In this document: positions 1 through 5,126 of the stretch, one piece after another
How positions within the stretch are numbered: the stretch's first letter is position 1
Layout of the letters: every line of letters begins with the position of its first letter
Assembly: GCA_050247895.1 (NCBI GenBank)
Contig: JBFWTJ010000259.1
Span: 1-5,139 of the forward strand
Direction of reading: 5' to 3'
DNA: 5,139 bases
Origin: CAVPEW01 sp050247895
Lineage (GTDB): Bacteria; Actinomycetota; Acidimicrobiia; Acidimicrobiales; VFJN01
Notes under the pieces: generated by a model
The model's input: only the letters and a program-made list of their open reading frames with translations
The model's database searches: none
What the model was told of the DNA's origin: nothing
Program-made: the position numbers and the translations under genes

Positions 1-127
1 CCGCGATGTCGGTGCCGCAGACGCCGCACAGGGCGACGTCGACCACGACCCCGCCCGGTGCCGGCCGCGGCTCGGGCACCTCCCTCAGCTCGAAGGTCCT
101 CGTCCCGGTGATCGCCCCCGCCTGCAT
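1..127 (-). CDS. Zinc-dependent alcohol dehydrogenase (MDR family), N-terminal part, cut by window edge
   Basis: Only the first 42 codons are present and the gene continues past the left edge. The translation starts MQAGAITGTRTFELREVPEP and reaches a VALCGVCGTDIA segment. This is the GroES-like N-terminus of medium-chain zinc alcohol dehydrogenases, which oxidise alcohols or reduce aldehydes with NAD(P) in the cytoplasm. In that family the Cys of the G-[IV]-C-x-[ST]-D motif is the first catalytic zinc ligand; here it is Cys37, followed by Thr39 and Asp40. The cofactor-binding Rossmann domain lies outside the window, so substrate and cofactor cannot be read. The ATG at 127-125 was chosen because the homology begins at once and a TACGGT -10 box lies 8 nt upstream, fitting a leaderless transcript. 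It follows the upstream gene in the same direction but is separated by a strong stem-loop, so it is probably a separate unit. A quinone reductase-like or sorbitol/threonine dehydrogenase member is possible. Confidence 0.85.
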   Translation of the reverse strand, partial: MQAGAITGTRTFELREVPEPRPAPGGVVVDVALCGVCGTDIA

Positions 128-135
128 GGGGCGGG

Positions 136-141
136 ACCGTA
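136..141 (-). promoter_or_regulatory. Leaderless -10 box (TACGGT) of the alcohol dehydrogenase gene
   Basis: On the minus strand TACGGT is followed by eight C/G bases and then the ATG. This matches the actinobacterial TANNNT -10 consensus at a distance that puts the transcript start at or near the A of the ATG. No Shine-Dalgarno sequence precedes the ATG at a usual distance, and no clear -35 box is visible. The same TANNNT-N8-ATG arrangement is found at 2333-2338. Confidence 0.55.
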
Positions 142-158
142 CTCCCCGCCAAGCCGTC

Positions 159-194
159 AGGTCCCGGGCCCGGCACGCCGCCGGCCCGGGACCT
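159..194 (-). terminator. Strong 12-bp stem-loop after the 184-residue gene
   Basis: The arms AGGTCCCGGGCC (159-170) and GGCCCGGGACCT (183-194) are perfectly complementary, with a 12-nt GC-rich loop. The structure begins 3 nt after the stop codon of the minus-strand gene at 198-752 and ends before the promoter of the alcohol dehydrogenase gene. There is no T-tract after it on the minus strand, as is common for presumed actinobacterial terminators. It could also be an mRNA 3'-end stabiliser, or a DNA-level site, because it overlaps where a -35 element of the next promoter would lie. Confidence 0.65.
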
Positions 195-197
195 CGC

Positions 198-752
198 TCA
201 ACCCAGGACCTCGGACCAGCCCGCGCCGTCGCCCTGGAGGTAGAAGGCGTAGCGGATGTCGGACTCCACGCCGGTGATCCGCGAGTGGACCACCCGGATG
301 GTGCAGGGGAGCTGCATGACCCCGTAGTCGCCGACCGGGAAGGGGTCGCCGAACTCGGCGGTGATGTGGAAGTCGTGGCTGGCCGTCTGCTCGTACACCG
401 CGGCCCACGCGAAGGCGTTGCAGATGTAGCGGCCCTGGCCGTGGTGGCGACCACCGAAGTGCCAGGACACGCCGAAGCGGATGTCGGTGTCGGCGAAGCC
501 GACGATGTCGTCGAGCCAGGTGCCGTCGATCTTCGGCTTCCAGTAGATCCGGCGGGAGACCCGGTGGGGCTCGCCGTGCCAGCCCGTGAGCTGGCTCTGG
601 TCCGACACGCCCGAGGGCAGGGCGCACGCCCGCGACGACATCTCCTGGGCCGTGTCGGCGTCGAAGATGCTCACGGTCTCCTTCGTCGCGTTCCAGACGT
701 CGTTGAAGTCGATGGTGATCGACACGGGGCTGTCCTCGCCGCCGCCGCTCAC
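198..752 (-). CDS. Hypothetical 184-residue Trp/His-rich protein, coupled to a small acidic ORF
   Basis: I do not recognise the family. The 184-residue product has no signal peptide or membrane segment and looks like a soluble, beta-rich cytoplasmic protein. It has 7 Trp, 8 His and 3 Cys (43, 111, 150). Two histidine clusters stand out, HFGGRHH (98-104) and HDFH (126-129). They could bind metal, but no known site pattern is matched. Other notable stretches are RRIYWKPKIDGTW (67-79) and YAFYLQGDGAGW (168-179). The GTG at 752-750 was chosen because an AGGAGG (765-760) lies 7 nt upstream, inside the preceding small ORF whose TGA it overlaps (GTGA). This predicts translational coupling with the acidic protein. 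The in-frame GTG at codon 10 is a less likely start. The frame is also open upstream into the frame of the membrane protein gene at 1037-2324, which could mislead gene callers into one long ORF. A strong stem-loop follows the stop. Confidence 0.75.
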   Translation of the reverse strand: MSGGGEDSPVSITIDFNDVWNATKETVSIFDADTAQEMSSRACALPSGVSDQSQLTGWHGEPHRVSRRIYWKPKIDGTWLDDIVGFADTDIRFGVSWHFGGRHHGQGRYICNAFAWAAVYEQTASHDFHITAEFGDPFPVGDYGVMQLPCTIRVVHSRITGVESDIRYAFYLQGDGAGWSEVLG

Positions 753-859
753 GAGTAGGCCTCCTCGTCGTCGTCGGGCTCGTGGTAGAGGATCGCGTCC
801 GCGTACTCGTCCTCTTCGTCCGCGTCGAGGTCGAGCGGGGGTCCTGCGGCGTCCGACAT
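749..859 (-). CDS. Small, highly acidic 36-residue protein
   Basis: The product begins MSDAAGPPLDLD and ends DDDEEAYS. It has 15 Asp/Glu in 36 residues, no Lys or Arg and one His, so it should be strongly negative and probably disordered. It shows no signal peptide or membrane segment. It is supported by a near-perfect AGGAGG (872-867) 7 nt before the ATG and by the 4-nt GTGA overlap with the next gene, whose ribosome binding site is encoded by its own EEA codons. This is a typical two-gene translationally coupled unit. The role is unknown. Possibilities are an adaptor or chaperone-like tail for the 184-residue partner, a DNA-mimicking acidic peptide, or a peptide precursor matured by the partner; none is shown by the sequence. 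The partner is itself net acidic, which argues against simple charge pairing. A longer GTG start at 1027 is rejected because it adds a low-complexity Arg/Ala leader and ignores the ribosome binding site. Confidence 0.72.
   Translation of the reverse strand: MSDAAGPPLDLDADEEDEYADAILYHEPDDDEEAYS
760..765 (-). promoter_or_regulatory. Ribosome binding site (AGGAGG) deciding the GTG start of the 184-residue gene
   Basis: On the minus strand AGGAGG is followed by a 7-nt spacer and GTG at 752-750. It lies within codons near the end of the small acidic ORF, so the ribosome that finishes that ORF is positioned to restart at the overlapping GTGA. Confidence 0.7.
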
Positions 860-866
860 TGCCTCT

Positions 867-872
867 CCTCCT
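867..872 (-). promoter_or_regulatory. Ribosome binding site (AGGAGG) of the small acidic gene
   Basis: AGGAGG is followed by AGAGGCA (7 nt) and ATG at 859-857. This is the clearest translation start signal in the window and fixes the start of an otherwise very short ORF. Unlike the leaderless genes here, this unit must have a 5' untranslated leader or be read from an upstream transcript. Confidence 0.8.
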
Positions 873-899
873 GGTGTCCGGTCCTGGGGTGTCCGGTCC
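873..899. repeat. Two tandem 12-nt direct repeats in the leader of the acidic gene
   Basis: GGTGTCCGGTCC on the plus strand occurs exactly at 873-884 and 888-899, a 15-bp period, directly upstream of the ribosome binding site of the acidic gene. In the sense of that gene the unit reads GGACCGGACACC. It may be a duplicated protein-binding site or a leader RNA element. A weak -10-like GACGCT sits just upstream at 909-904, but no good promoter is visible. Confidence 0.6.
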
Positions 900-953
900 C
901 GCGAGCGTCGCCCCGCGGTCGCGGTCGCCGCTGCGGCGGCGGTGATGACCCGG

Positions 954-971
954 GGGCAGCGGTCGCTGCCC
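954..971. other. 7-bp stem-loop overlapping the 16-nt shared motif
   Basis: GGGCAGC (954-960) and GCTGCCC (965-971) are perfect complements around a GGTC loop. The right arm overlaps the first five bases of the 16-nt motif at 967-982, so those bases can pair either left or within the motif. It lies in the gene-free stretch 860-1036 and could be a DNA palindrome for a regulator or a weak RNA hairpin. Confidence 0.4.
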
Positions 972-982
972 GTTGGGGCACG
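967..982. promoter_or_regulatory. Candidate operator, copy 1 of a 16-nt motif
   Basis: TGCCCGTTGGGGCACG is found here and, base for base, at 2396-2411. It contains a 5-bp inverted repeat, TGCCC-GTTG-GGGCA. It lies about 115 bp upstream of the ATG of the acidic gene, in non-coding DNA. Having both copies in gene-free regions ahead of genes suggests a common regulator, although a chance match in such GC-rich DNA is not excluded. Confidence 0.4.
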
Positions 983-1015
983 GGTTCGGGTCGCGGCCGC
1001 GGGCGGCGGCACCCG

Positions 1016-1034
1016 CCGCCGGGCCACCCGGCGG
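1016..1034 (-). terminator. 8-bp stem-loop after the membrane protein gene
   Basis: CCGCCGGG (1016-1023) and CCCGGCGG (1027-1034) pair perfectly around a 3-nt loop, starting 2 nt after the stop codon of the frameshifted membrane protein gene. There is no T-tract. An alternative 7-bp stem, CGGCGGC (1004-1010) with GCCGCCG (1015-1021), shares bases with it, so only one can form at a time. It is probably the 3' end of the upstream unit, possibly leaky. Confidence 0.5.
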
Positions 1035-1036
1035 GC

Positions 1037-2324
1037 TCAGGCCGTGTCGGGCTCGGGCACCACGCCCGACAGCGACACCGCCGGGGTGCAGGCCGGGCCG
1101 ACGTTGGCGCACTCGACGGCGACGGTGATCGGGCTCCCGGCGGCGAACTCGACGGGCACCACGAAGTGGTAGTCGAGGTCCCGGAAGTTGTTGAGGCCGA
1201 GCTGGAGCAGCACCTGGGTGCCCCGGCGGAGCTCGATCACCCCGCTGTCGCCCCTGCGGGTTCTGGAAGAACACGTCGGTCACCATCACGCTGCGGTCGG
1301 CGGGCTGGGCCGTCGAGGTGAAGGTCGCCGTCGCGCCCGGGGCCACGCCCGGCGACGCCGTGATGCGCAGGTCGATGGGCCGTCCGTCGAGCAGGCCGGC
1401 CAGTCCCCCGCCCCCCTCGCTCCCGGCACCCGCCGCCTCATCGGCGGCACCCTGGGCCGCGTCGGCACCGGCCTGGGCCCCGCCGGCCGCGTCCTGTGCG
1501 GCGGTGGCCGCCTCGTCCGCGGCCGCAGCGGCCTCGGTGGCCTCGTCGACCTGCGCCGCGACGGCCTCGCGGGCGGCGGACTCCACGGTCGGCTTCAGCA
1601 CGGTCAGCCAGAGGATCAGCAGGGCCAGGGCCAGCGCGGCGAGCACGGCCAGGGCGGGCAGCAGCCACTTGGGCAGCCGGGCCTCCTGGAGCATGGCGCC
1701 GTCGCAGTACACGGGCGGCTGGCCCGGCTCGGCCACGGTGACCTGGAAGGGCAACGTCTTGGGCGGGCCCCGCCAGAAGGACTTCTTGGGCCGGGCGACG
1801 ATCTTGCCGAAGGTCGCCGTGCCGGGCTCGGCGACGATCGTGTCAGGCCGCAGGTCGAACTCGAGCAGGCCGTCGGGGTCGCGGGCCGAGACCTGCGCGT
1901 TGGACACCTGGTTGCCCCGGTTGTCCACGGCGAGCTCGAAGGTGGCCTTGCGCCGGCCCCGCATCGTGCGGGGCACGAGCTCGGCGCCGAGGTCGTCGTA
2001 GGGCGCGACCTCGATCACGCCCTCCTGGACCGTCGAACCCTCGGGATCCTCCCGGGAGAAGACGCGCACCGCGAAGGGGGTGGGCCCGGGACGGCTGGTG
2101 GCCACCCGGGGCGGGCGGAAGACGACCTGCGCCGTCTCCTCACCACCGGGGAAGCACCGGACGACCGGTGGTTCGACGGTGGCCCAGCCGGCGGCGTCGC
2201 CGAGGACGTCGACCATCAGCTCGTCGACGATGGAACCGGTGTTGCGGACCCGAACCGTCACCCGCTGCTCCTGGCCGGGTTCGACGGTGAGGGCCGCGTC
2301 GCTCAATGTTGCCGAAGCGCCCAT
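1037..2324 (-). CDS. Single-pass membrane protein with Ig-like domains ('hydrolytic protein'-like), interrupted by a one-base frameshift
   Basis: With one base removed from the C-run at 1251-1254, this reads as a 428-residue protein. There is no signal peptide. Residues about 1-100 (LTVEPGQEQRVTVRVRNTG) and 100-210 look like two Ig-like beta domains on the cytoplasmic side. A membrane segment spans about 220-241 (WLLPALAVLAALALALLILW), then an Ala/Glu-rich stalk to about 306. A beta domain with a Cys pair (VECANVGPAC) follows and ends VVPEPDTA. The upstream frame leaves homologous-looking sequence at VFFQNPQG (residue 358), and the downstream frame resumes as DSGVIELRRGTQ, with corrected length an exact multiple of three. 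Uncorrected, the frame stays open into the 198-752 gene, giving a false 708-residue fusion. The ATG at 2324 has a -10 box 8 nt upstream. Actinobacterial relatives carry the name 'hydrolytic protein', and from memory some lie in contractile-injection clusters. No catalytic site is visible, so a scaffold role is more likely. A sequencing indel or a real mutation could explain the break. Confidence 0.75.
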
Positions 2325-2332
2325 GGCGGCGG

Positions 2333-2338
2333 ACGGTA
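2333..2338 (-). promoter_or_regulatory. Leaderless -10 box (TACCGT) of the membrane protein gene
   Basis: On the minus strand TACCGT is followed by CCGCCGCC and the ATG at 2324-2322. This is the same TANNNT-N8-ATG geometry as the alcohol dehydrogenase promoter. No Shine-Dalgarno sequence is present, which supports a leaderless transcript and this choice of start. No clear -35 box is seen. Confidence 0.55.
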
Positions 2339-2393
2339 CGACGGCCCCACTGCCCCCGGCAGACCCGCCCGGTGCAACGCGAGGGCCGGTTCC

Positions 2394-2411
2394 CGTGCCC
2401 GTTGGGGCACG
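2394..2411. promoter_or_regulatory. Candidate operator between divergent genes, copy 2 of the shared motif
   Basis: CGTGCCC-GTTG-GGGCACG is a perfect 7-bp inverted repeat. Positions 2396-2411 are identical to 967-982. Its centre is about 60 bp upstream of the GTG at 2463 and about 78 bp upstream of the ATG at 2324, upstream of both -10 boxes. It would therefore not be transcribed from either promoter and is better explained as a protein-binding site, at an activator-like position, than as an RNA hairpin. Confidence 0.5.
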
Positions 2412-2450
2412 ATCGGCCCGCAAGCCTTCCAGGCCTCGGGGGGCCGGTCT

Positions 2451-2456
2451 TACGCT
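2451..2456 (+). promoter_or_regulatory. Leaderless -10 box (TACGCT) of the secreted propeller gene
   Basis: TACGCT is followed by CCCCGG and the GTG at 2463-2465. It fits TANNNT at a leaderless distance, and no ribosome binding site precedes the GTG. TTCCAG at 2427-2432 is a poor -35 candidate with an 18-bp spacer. The box supports the GTG start. Confidence 0.55.
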
Positions 2457-2462
2457 CCCCGG

Positions 2463-4961
2463 GTGAGCGGTCGGGTGGACGTCCAAGAGCAGCACGCGCG
2501 CCGGTGGCGGCGGATCGGCGTGGCGGCCGTGGTGGCCGCGGCGGCGGTCGGCGCACCCCTCCGGGCCGGTCCGGTGGCCCACGCCGAGGCACCGGGGACC
2601 ACCGAGCGGGTCTCGCTCGACGTGACCGGCGGCCAGCTCGACGTCCCCGACGGCATCGCCGCGTCCTTCCAACCGGCCATCTCGGCCGACGGCCGCTTCG
2701 TGGCCTACGCCACCCAGGCCGCGGCCGACCCGGACCGGGACGACAACGGGTTCACCGAGGACATCTACGTCCACGACCGGGTCACGGGCCAGACCGCGCT
2801 GATGTCGGTGACCCCGGCGGGGAACGCGCCCTCCGAGGGCGAGAGCGTCGACCCGGACATCTCGGCCGACGGCCGCTACATCGTGTTCTCGTCGGACGCG
2901 TCAGAGCTGGTCCCCACGGACGGGAACGACGCGTCGGACGTGTTCGTGGTGGACCGGGGCGAGCCCGACGCGACCGGCGCCTTCCCCGACACCCCGGCCT
3001 CGTTGGAGCTGGTGTCGCGGGGCGAGGTCGTGCCCGGGGGCGAGTTCGAGCCGGACCTGGTCTTCGTCCCCTTCTCCGACGACTCCACCACGCCGACGAT
3101 CTCCGACGACGGCACGCAGATCGCGTTCCGCAACGGGCCCTTCTTCGACGACGGCAACATCTACCTGGTCGACCGGGACCCCGAGCGGACCGGCACGGTC
3201 GGCCCGATCACCCCGGAGGGCACGCGGAACGTGTTCGGCATGGGCGGGCCAGACGACGGCGACCTCTACCTGCCGTCGCTGTCGGGCGACGGCGACCACC
3301 TGGCCTTCATCGCCCAGGACGAGGTGGACGAGGGCATCGACCACGCGCCGGTGTTCGTCTACGACCGCGACGTCGACGGCAACGGCGTCAGGGACGAGCC
3401 CGGGCCGGGCCGCCGCTTCGTGGAGGTCAACGCGGCGCAGGTCGACGCCGAGGACGACGACGCCTACAGCGGCCAGCCAGTCCTCGACCTCGACGGCTCG
3501 ACGCTGGCCTACGCGTACAGCTCGGCCGGCAACGGGTACGTGCCCCAGGTCTACGTGATCGAGCGGGACGAGGACGGCACGGGGACCCCCCGGCTGGTGT
3601 CGCGCACGCCGGCGGGCGATCCGGGCGACGACAGCAGCCAGGAGCCCTCCATCACCGCCGACGGCCGCTACCTGGCCTTCGCCACCGTGGCCACGAACCT
3701 GCACCCCGACGCGCCGGGCGGCGACTGCTTCGAGCAGGGCTCCTACTGCGACGTGCTCCTGGCCGACCTGATCGGCGCGCCGGCGGGCGAGCTCGAGCTC
3801 ATCTCGGTCGGCGTCACGCTGGTCGGCGGCCTGCCCGGCGGCGACGGCGACAGCACCGAGCCGAGCATCTCGGCCGACGGCCGGGCCATCGCCTTCTCGT
3901 CCCGGGCCGAGAACCTCCTGGCCGGCGGGGCCGACACCAACGACGACGAGGACGTCTTCGTCCGGGAGCTGACGCCGGGCCTGGTCGGCTCGCCCGACCC
4001 GACCGAGTTCCCGCCGACCCAGGTCGGGGTCACCTCCACGTCGCGCACCGTCACCTTCTCCCACACCGGCACCGGTCCGCTGCGGGTCGCCTCGGTGACC
4101 CTGGGCGGCACCCACCCCGGCGACTTCGAGGTCTTCCCCGTCGACGAGTGCACGGGCGCCACCCTGCACCGGGGCGACACCTGCGCGGTCGGCGTGCGCT
4201 TCACGCCCACGGCCAGCGCGGCCCCGCGCACCGCGGTGCTCTCGGTCGCCCACGACGGCGCCCCGAGCCCGACCACCGTCGTCCTGCGCGGTGGGGTCGA
4301 CGTCCCGCCCGAGGCGTTCGCCGCAACCCCCGATCCCCTCGACTTCGGCGAGCAGCTCCTGACCTCGACCAGCGCGCCCCAGGTGGTGACGGTGCGCAAC
4401 GCCGGCCCGGCCGGCGCCGGGCCGCTCACCGTGGCGGCGGTCGGCGTGGTCGGGCCGAACGCGGGCGACTTCGCGGTGACCGCCGACGGCTGCACCGGCG
4501 CCGCGCTGGCCCCCGGGGCCACCTGCACGGTGACCGTGCGGTTCACCCCGCTGGCACCGCCCCCGCCGGGCCCCCGCCAGGCCGCCTTGCGCTTCGACGC
4601 CAGTGCGTCCGGTTCGCCCCACTTCGTGGGCTTGATCGGCGACACCCCGGCGCCGGTGGTGCAGGTCAACCCGGGTGTGGGCGTGCCCGGTCGGGTCGTC
4701 GAGGTCACCGGGGTCGACTGGCCCCCGGGCCAGGCCGTGGCCATCACCCTCGACGAGCTCGGCCTCGAGCAGGCCGTGGCCACGGCTGCGGCGGACGGGA
4801 CCTTCACCACCTCGGTGCTGGTCTTCCCCCGCAGCGCCCTGGGCGACCGGCTGGTCCGGGCGGTGGCGTTCGCCGGACTCGGCGACGTCGAGGCCACGAC
4901 CCCCTACCTGGTCGTGGCGCCGACGGTCGACGGCGGCAACAACTTCGTGTTCCGCCGTTGA
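2463..4961 (+). CDS. Secreted beta-propeller (PD40/TolB-like) protein with two choice-of-anchor-D domains
   Basis: The 832-residue product is predicted to be exported. It has an Arg-rich n-region (RRWRR, 13-17), a hydrophobic core (18-33) and an AHA-EA cleavage site near residue 41. Seven WD40-like motifs of the ISADGRxxAF type start at about residues 73, 133, 213, 273, 341, 397 and 469, each leading to a strand such as DVFVVDR, which suggests a seven-bladed propeller. Two choice-of-anchor-D (ASH-like) domains follow at about 505-615 and 619-725. Each has a Cys pair 11 residues apart (563/574, 677/688) before a VRFTP motif. A further beta domain runs from about 725 to the end. There is no LPXTG motif or C-terminal membrane helix. 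Such domains usually bind partners or glycans and no enzyme site is seen, so a surface or matrix role is inferred. GTG 2463 is chosen because the signal peptide follows and a -10 box lies 6 nt upstream. It is divergent from the membrane protein gene. Confidence 0.85.
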   Translation: MSGRVDVQEQHARRWRRIGVAAVVAAAAVGAPLRAGPVAHAEAPGTTERVSLDVTGGQLDVPDGIAASFQPAISADGRFVAYATQAAADPDRDDNGFTEDIYVHDRVTGQTALMSVTPAGNAPSEGESVDPDISADGRYIVFSSDASELVPTDGNDASDVFVVDRGEPDATGAFPDTPASLELVSRGEVVPGGEFEPDLVFVPFSDDSTTPTISDDGTQIAFRNGPFFDDGNIYLVDRDPERTGTVGPITPEGTRNVFGMGGPDDGDLYLPSLSGDGDHLAFIAQDEVDEGIDHAPVFVYDRDVDGNGVRDEPGPGRRFVEVNAAQVDAEDDDAYSGQPVLDLDGSTLAYAYSSAGNGYVPQVYVIERDEDGTGTPRLVSRTPAGDPGDDSSQEPSITADGRYLAFATVATNLHPDAPGGDCFEQGSYCDVLLADLIGAPAGELELISVGVTLVGGLPGGDGDSTEPSISADGRAIAFSSRAENLLAGGADTNDDEDVFVRELTPGLVGSPDPTEFPPTQVGVTSTSRTVTFSHTGTGPLRVASVTLGGTHPGDFEVFPVDECTGATLHRGDTCAVGVRFTPTASAAPRTAVLSVAHDGAPSPTTVVLRGGVDVPPEAFAATPDPLDFGEQLLTSTSAPQVVTVRNAGPAGAGPLTVAAVGVVGPNAGDFAVTADGCTGAALAPGATCTVTVRFTPLAPPPPGPRQAALRFDASASGSPHFVGLIGDTPAPVVQVNPGVGVPGRVVEVTGVDWPPGQAVAITLDELGLEQAVATAAADGTFTTSVLVFPRSALGDRLVRAVAFAGLGDVEATTPYLVVAPTVDGGNNFVFRR

Positions 4962-4980
4962 TCCCCCGCTGAGCCGGCGG

Positions 4981-4998
4981 CGGCCCGTCGCGGGGCCG
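4981..4998 (+). terminator. Stem-loop after the propeller gene
   Basis: CGGCCC (4981-4986) and GGGCCG (4993-4998) pair around a GTCGCG loop, 19 nt after the stop codon. GCGTTGTGT follows, the only slightly T-rich stretch nearby. The stem is short, so this is a moderate candidate for the terminator. Confidence 0.45.
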
Positions 4999-5037
4999 GC
5001 GTTGTGTCCCGGGCGCTTCGGGCCGCGGTTCCCTGAC

Positions 5038-5126
5038 CTCGGTGATGCCGCGCGCACGTGGCGTGGCGGATGCTGCGTGCACCCCCGGTGATGCCCTTTC
5101 GGGTGGCGTTGAGCGCACGTAGTGCG
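5038..5126. repeat. Imperfect repeat pair with small hairpins at the right edge
   Basis: GGTGATGCC occurs at 5041-5049 and 5087-5095, each followed 16-17 nt after its start by GTGGCGT (5058-5064, 5103-5109). This gives two imperfect copies about 46 bp apart. GCGCACGT also occurs twice (5052-5059, 5113-5120). Each copy can fold: GCCGCGC (5047-5053) pairs with GCGTGGC (5061-5067) with one G-T pair, and CGCAC (5114-5118) pairs with GTGCG (5122-5126). It may be a REP-like interspersed element or the start of an array past the window. The stretch 4962-5139 holds no convincing gene. Confidence 0.4.

Noticed and set aside
749..859. Acidic small ORF as an antitoxin paired with a basic toxin
   Set aside because: The 184-residue partner is itself net acidic and shows no toxin or DNA-binding motif, so a toxin-antitoxin reading has no support.
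749..1027. 92-residue version of the acidic protein starting at GTG 1027
   Set aside because: The extra N-terminus is low-complexity Arg/Ala/Pro sequence, and the AGGAGG 7 nt before ATG 859 clearly sets the start.
1188..2462. Long plus-strand open frame upstream of the propeller gene, in frame with it
   Set aside because: It is antisense to the membrane protein gene, has no protein-like character (Gly/Arg/His-rich), and the signal peptide after GTG 2463 marks the true start. High GC keeps antisense frames open.
2499..2520. Twin-arginine signal in the propeller protein (RRWRR)
   Set aside because: The run lacks the S/T-R-R-x-F-L-K pattern. An ordinary Sec signal with a basic n-region is the safer reading.
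2306..4972. 888-codon plus-strand open frame overlapping the propeller gene
   Set aside because: It is an Arg/Pro/Gly-rich shadow in the wrong frame; the recognised domains are all in the other frame.
2901..5057. 718-codon minus-strand open frame opposite the propeller gene
   Set aside because: It is an antisense shadow with Val/Ala/Gly/Arg low-complexity composition and no recognisable motif, caused by the GC-rich third positions of the real gene.
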